This document shows positions 60,842 through 64,000 of a DNA stretch of 64,000 bases, one piece after another. The translations under genes and the position numbers were made by a program. This DNA is from Novosphingobium aureum (GTDB lineage Bacteria; Pseudomonadota; Alphaproteobacteria; Sphingomonadales; Sphingomonadaceae). Every line of letters starts with the position of its first letter. The first letter of the stretch is position 1. The notes beneath the pieces are model-generated. The model did no database searches, was not told the DNA's origin, and saw only the letters and a list, made by a program, of their open reading frames with translations. The stretch spans positions 62,001-126,000 of the forward strand of contig NZ_JADZGI010000004.1 in assembly GCF_015865035.1 (NCBI RefSeq). The letters run 5' to 3'.

Positions 60842-61297
60842 GTGGATCGTACCGACCGGGCCTTGCTCGCAGCGCTGCAGGCCGATTCCTCGCGTTCGGT
60901 CGCCGAGCTGTCCGAACGCGTCCATCTCTCGCCCTCGGCATGTCACCGCCGGATCAAGGCGCTCGAGGAGCAGGGTGTGATCGCGGGCTACGTCGCCCGG
61001 CTCGATGCGCGCAAGATCGGACTGCCCGCCGAAGTCATGGTCGAGATCACGCTCAATTCGCAGAGTAGCGAGGCGATGGAGCGCTTCGAGCGCGCGGTTT
61101 GCGATTTCGACGACATCCTCGAATGCAACCTGATGAGCGGGGGCGCGGATTACCAGCTGCGCGTCGCGGCAGCCGGGCTCGACCACTACGAGCGCATCCA
61201 TCGCGACTGCCTCTCGCGCCTACCCGGGGTATCCTCGATGAAGACCAGCTTCTCGCTGCGCCGGGTCAAGCGCTTTGCGGGCTATTCGGTGCCCTGA
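60842..61297 (+). CDS. Lrp/AsnC-family regulator, probable ald regulator
   Basis: The product has 151 residues. The helix-turn-helix is SVAELSERVHLSPSACHRRI (about 20-39), and the RAM ligand domain follows (about 65-145). The GTG at 60842 is the start. Divergence from ald suggests it senses alanine and controls ald, as in other proteobacteria. Confidence 0.9.
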   Translation: MDRTDRALLAALQADSSRSVAELSERVHLSPSACHRRIKALEEQGVIAGYVARLDARKIGLPAEVMVEITLNSQSSEAMERFERAVCDFDDILECNLMSGGADYQLRVAAAGLDHYERIHRDCLSRLPGVSSMKTSFSLRRVKRFAGYSVP

Positions 61298-63066
61298 TCG
61301 GACTCGCCATCGCGGTCGTTGCGCATCGGGCTGGTGATGATGCGATCGTGCGCGGCGCGGATGTCGCCTGCCTCATGCTGGAGCGAGAGGCGTTCCTTGT
61401 CGAGCCGGCGATAGGTCGCCTCGGCCTTGTCGATGTCCTCGATCGAAAGCCCGAGGCCATCGAGCGCGGAGCGCGCCAGCGTGACCGCCGAGCCCAGTAC
61501 CTCGCGCACCATGAAAGTGACCGGCGCGCTCTTGAGGCGCAGCAGCGAGCGGCGATCGTAGACCCGCGCATAGATGCGCGCCTGCGGGAAGGTGCTCTGG
61601 ACTTCGCGCAGGAAAGCCTCGTCGAGCTGGTCCTTGTCGATGCAGAAGGCGATCACTTGTGCATCGCTCCCGCCCGCCTGGCGCAGCATGTCGAGCCGGG
61701 TGCCGTCGCCGAACCAGACCTGCGCGCCGAAATTGCGCGCAGCGTCGATCATCGCGATGTCGGTATCGATCAGGGTGACCGCGATTTCGGCGGCATTGAG
61801 CATCTGCGCGACGGTCTGGCCGAAGCGGCCATAGCCCACCACGATCGCGCTCGATCCGTCGGCGCGCGGCCCTTCGCGTTCCTGCGCCTTGCCCTGCGGG
61901 GTCTCGCGGATGCGGCGGGTCGCCATCATCAGGAACGGGGTGGTGACCATCGAGAGGGTGACGATCGCGCCGAACAGGCTCGCAGCCTCGGACTGGACCA
62001 GCATCGCCTGGCTGGCTTGCGCGAAAAGCACGAAGCCGAACTCGCCGCCCTGGCTGAGCAGCAGGCCGAGCGCGAGGGCGCCGCGCCATGGCATGCGAAA
62101 GGCCAGCGCGAGGCCGAAGATGATCGCCGCCTTCACCGCGATCAGGGTCAGGGCCATGCTGACGACGAACAGCGGATGCTCGGCGATGGCGGAGAGGTCG
62201 AGCATCATGCCCACGGCCATGAAGAACAGGCCGAGCAGGATCGAGCGGAACGGCTCGACGTCGGCCTCGAGCTCGTGGCGATAGGGCGAATCGGCGAGCA
62301 TGACCCCGGCGATGAAGGCGCCGAGCGCGGTCGAGAGGCCGAGGGCCTGCATCAGCGCGGCTGAGGCGATCACCGTGAACAGCGCGGCGAAGACGAACAT
62401 CTCGCGCTCGCCGAGATTGCCGATCAGGCGGAACAGCGGGCGGATGACGAAGCGCCCCGCCGCGATGAGACCGGCGATGGCGAGCAGCGTCATCACTGCG
62501 AGCTGCCATCCCGGCGGCCCTTCGGGCAGCGCCGGGTTGCGGTTCATCGCCGCGATGATCGTGATCAGCGGGATGATCGAGAGGTCCTGGAACAGCAGGA
62601 TCGCGAAGGCGCGCTCGCCAAAGGGGCTGTTGAGCCTTCCCGCGCTCTGCAGCATCGGCAGGACCTGCGCGGTCGAGGAGAGGCCGAGCGGCAAGCCGAG
62701 CGCGAGGGCGGCCTGCAGCGTGAACGGCGTGAAGAAATAGATCACCGCAGATACCGCGAGGCCGCACAAGGCGACCTGCAGCAGGCCGAGCCCGAAGATC
62801 TCGTGGCGCATGCGCCACAGCCGTCGCGGTGCGAGTTCGAGGCCGACGACGAAGAGCAGCAGGGTGATGCCCAGTTCGGCAATGCCGATCTTGCTTTCCG
62901 GGTCACCGATCAGGCCGAGCGCGGAAGGACCGAGAATGGCGCCTGCAAGCAGGTAGCCCAGCGTCGCGCCGAGGCCGAGGCGGCGGAACAGCAGGACGAA
63001 TATGAGGGCCGTGCCCAGGAGGAAGAAGCCGTCCTGCAGAAGGAAAGCCTGACCGTGATCTTCCAT
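61282..63066 (-). CDS. Kef-type cation:proton antiporter (CPA2) with TrkA-N domain
   Basis: The product has 594 residues. About 12-13 membrane segments (1-385) contain the CPA2 pattern (GYLLAGAILGPSALGL, FVVGLELAPRRLWRM, LGLSSTAQVLPML). A C-terminal TrkA-N/Rossmann domain has SSAIVVGYGRFGQTVAQML. It resembles KefB/KefC potassium efflux systems; no KefF/KefG partner is next to it. It overlaps the 3' end of the Lrp gene by 16 nt (convergent). Confidence 0.9.
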   Translation of the reverse strand: MEDHGQAFLLQDGFFLLGTALIFVLLFRRLGLGATLGYLLAGAILGPSALGLIGDPESKIGIAELGITLLLFVVGLELAPRRLWRMRHEIFGLGLLQVALCGLAVSAVIYFFTPFTLQAALALGLPLGLSSTAQVLPMLQSAGRLNSPFGERAFAILLFQDLSIIPLITIIAAMNRNPALPEGPPGWQLAVMTLLAIAGLIAAGRFVIRPLFRLIGNLGEREMFVFAALFTVIASAALMQALGLSTALGAFIAGVMLADSPYRHELEADVEPFRSILLGLFFMAVGMMLDLSAIAEHPLFVVSMALTLIAVKAAIIFGLALAFRMPWRGALALGLLLSQGGEFGFVLFAQASQAMLVQSEAASLFGAIVTLSMVTTPFLMMATRRIRETPQGKAQEREGPRADGSSAIVVGYGRFGQTVAQMLNAAEIAVTLIDTDIAMIDAARNFGAQVWFGDGTRLDMLRQAGGSDAQVIAFCIDKDQLDEAFLREVQSTFPQARIYARVYDRRSLLRLKSAPVTFMVREVLGSAVTLARSALDGLGLSIEDIDKAEATYRRLDKERLSLQHEAGDIRAAHDRIITSPMRNDRDGESDQGTE

Positions 63067-63191
63067 GGTGTCCTTCCGGGCGCGTTCCAGGTCTTTGGGA
63101 AAGCGCGAAGTTAGGGTGCCTGCGTGCGATTACCAAGTGGCAAGATCGGGTCGCTTGAGAAAAGGCCAGCGCCGGGGCGCCAGTGGCGGTG

Positions 63192-63647
63192 CTAGCGCGG
63201 CTTGATGCCCTTGCACACAAAGCCCAGCACCTTGCCCTGTGCGCTGTCCCACTGCATCGCGCTCACCTTGGGTGCGGGTACCGTGCCGCTCGAGACCTGC
63301 GCACCGCTGGGGGCGAGCGCGGTCCAGCTGTAGGTGGTGCTCTGGAGCGTCGCGCAATTGACCGAGCGGCGAGAGTAGATGGTCGTGCCGCGGCTCCAGC
63401 TGCCCTGGTCGGAGAGCAGCGTTTCGGCTTGCTTGAAGCTGCGGCCAAGGCCCCCTGCGCGCATGCTCGCGGTGTCGACGAGTACGCTGCGCCCGAGCGT
63501 GCGCTCGATGTCGAGCGCGAAGACGCGGTGCCACACGCCCTGCTGGATTGGACCGGCTTCGACCGAGACCCCAGCCTTATCCTTGGCCGCGAGCGGGGCG
63601 GCACCGACGAGTGCGCTCAGCACGAGCAGGGCATGCAGATGCCTCAT
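63192..63647 (-). CDS. Secreted protein of unknown function
   Basis: The product has 151 residues with a signal peptide (RHLHALLVLSALVGAAPLAA, cut near residue 22). The mature part has a short two-cysteine pattern (SVNCATLQSTTYSWTALAP and GFVCKGIKPR) and an overall look of the surface-adhesin E family, which is a weak resemblance. Its ATG overlaps the ftsK stop (ATGA), so it is co-translated with ftsK. Confidence 0.62.
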   Translation of the reverse strand: MRHLHALLVLSALVGAAPLAAKDKAGVSVEAGPIQQGVWHRVFALDIERTLGRSVLVDTASMRAGGLGRSFKQAETLLSDQGSWSRGTTIYSRRSVNCATLQSTTYSWTALAPSGAQVSSGTVPAPKVSAMQWDSAQGKVLGFVCKGIKPR

Positions 63648-64000
63648 AGCGGGTTCCCGTTCTCGTCGCGGTAGATGTCGCGGCGGCCGACGTGGTTGGC
63701 CGGGCCGACGAAGCCGTCGTTCTCCATGCGCTCGACCCACTTGGCGGCGGTGTTGTAGCCCACGCCCATCTGGCGCTGGAGCCAGGAGACCGAGACCTTC
63801 TGGTTCTCGAACACCAGCTGGCACACCTGCCGGTACTTGCGCTCTTCGGGCTGGTCCGAGGCGGTGGCGTCGAGGTCGTCGAAGCCGAACGAGCCTTCCT
63901 CGGGCTCCTCGGTGACCGCGTCGATGTAGTCGGGCTTGCCCTGCGAGCGCCAGAAGGTGGCGACTTCCTCGACTTCCTCGTCGGAGACGAAGGGGCCGTG
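63644..64000 (-). CDS. ftsK: DNA translocase FtsK, C-terminal end
   Basis: 118 residues run in from the window edge. They contain the gamma winged-helix domain that reads KOPS sequences and activates XerCD: CQLVFENQKVSVSWLQRQMG, then YNTAAKWVERMENDGFVGPA. The stretch before it (SDEEVEEVATFWRSQGKPDY) is the usual linker after the motor domain. The motor itself lies outside the window. Confidence 0.95.
   Translation of the reverse strand, partial: HGPFVSDEEVEEVATFWRSQGKPDYIDAVTEEPEEGSFGFDDLDATASDQPEERKYRQVCQLVFENQKVSVSWLQRQMGVGYNTAAKWVERMENDGFVGPANHVGRRDIYRDENGNPL

Noticed and set aside
1..64000. Search for CRISPR arrays, tRNA or rRNA genes, transposases, integrases and known defence systems
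   Set aside because: None was seen. Reading by eye can miss a tRNA in an intergenic gap, but the gaps are short and none showed a cloverleaf or CCA-end pattern.

Overview
The window is high-GC DNA (roughly two-thirds G+C by eye) with dense, often ATGA-overlapping genes. It looks like a chromosomal segment of a Sphingomonadales alphaproteobacterium, probably Novosphingobium or a close relative. Support for this is a serine palmitoyltransferase with its dedicated acyl carrier protein (sphingolipid synthesis), a DivK-type cell-cycle regulator, a one-cysteine alphaproteobacterial DksA, and a gene-transfer-agent (GTA) structural cluster of Rhodobacter type. No rRNA, tRNA, CRISPR array, transposase or integrase was seen.

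Region 1 (1-9.2 kb): translation genes. The 3' end of rplT is followed by an intrinsic terminator, an AraC-type regulator, pheS and pheT, a mutarotase-like protein, an SDR dehydrogenase, prfC (with a hairpin directly against its start codon) and an EEP-family hydrolase. Region 2 (9.3-12.2 kb): nitrogen sensing. A P-II gene and amtB lie behind a clear sigma-54 promoter, and a second P-II gene follows. Region 3 (11.8-19 kb): a DUF442 phosphatase/sulfurtransferase-like gene, a double cold-shock-domain protein, argD-argF-hslO, a DUF3617-like exported protein, queC, and an OmpA-family porin with a 23-proline linker.

Region 4 (19.1-33.7 kb, minus strand): a GTA cluster transcribed from one good promoter at about 33.64 kb. 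The order is small terminase, large terminase, portal, a small membrane-type ORF, prohead protease, major capsid, connector, a 60-aa ORF, tail terminator, major tail protein, two tail chaperones, a short tape measure, a fused DUF2460 protein, an Fe-S-type DUF2163 hub, an NlpC/P60-like peptidase, a tail-tip protein and a DUF2793 protein. The last two genes are each broken by a frameshift lying exactly in a simple repeat: (CG)6 and a run of nine C. Adding one CG unit, or one C, restores the full reading frame. Either the tail tip of this GTA is switched or decaying by slippage, or the assembly has indel errors. This is the most interesting signal in the window.

Region 5 (33.7-48.5 kb): a VTT/YqaA membrane protein, the acp-spt sphingolipid pair, divK, DUF3572, a HAD hydrolase, ridA, a glycerophosphodiesterase, a DUF482 acetyltransferase-like protein, a Sel1 protein, dksA, PilZ, an orphan peptide-type substrate-binding lipoprotein, DUF4112, a small lipoprotein, arfB, an RluA-type pseudouridine synthase, a class I aminotransferase and a pabB-pabC fusion. 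Region 6 (48.6-64 kb): a HerA-like ATPase, an OmpR-type two-component pair next to a five-EF-hand protein, two peptidases in divergent orientation, a thioesterase, a membrane GGDEF protein whose start codon sits in the loop of a perfect hairpin, ald with a divergent Lrp/AsnC regulator, a Kef-type antiporter, a secreted protein, and the 3' end of ftsK.
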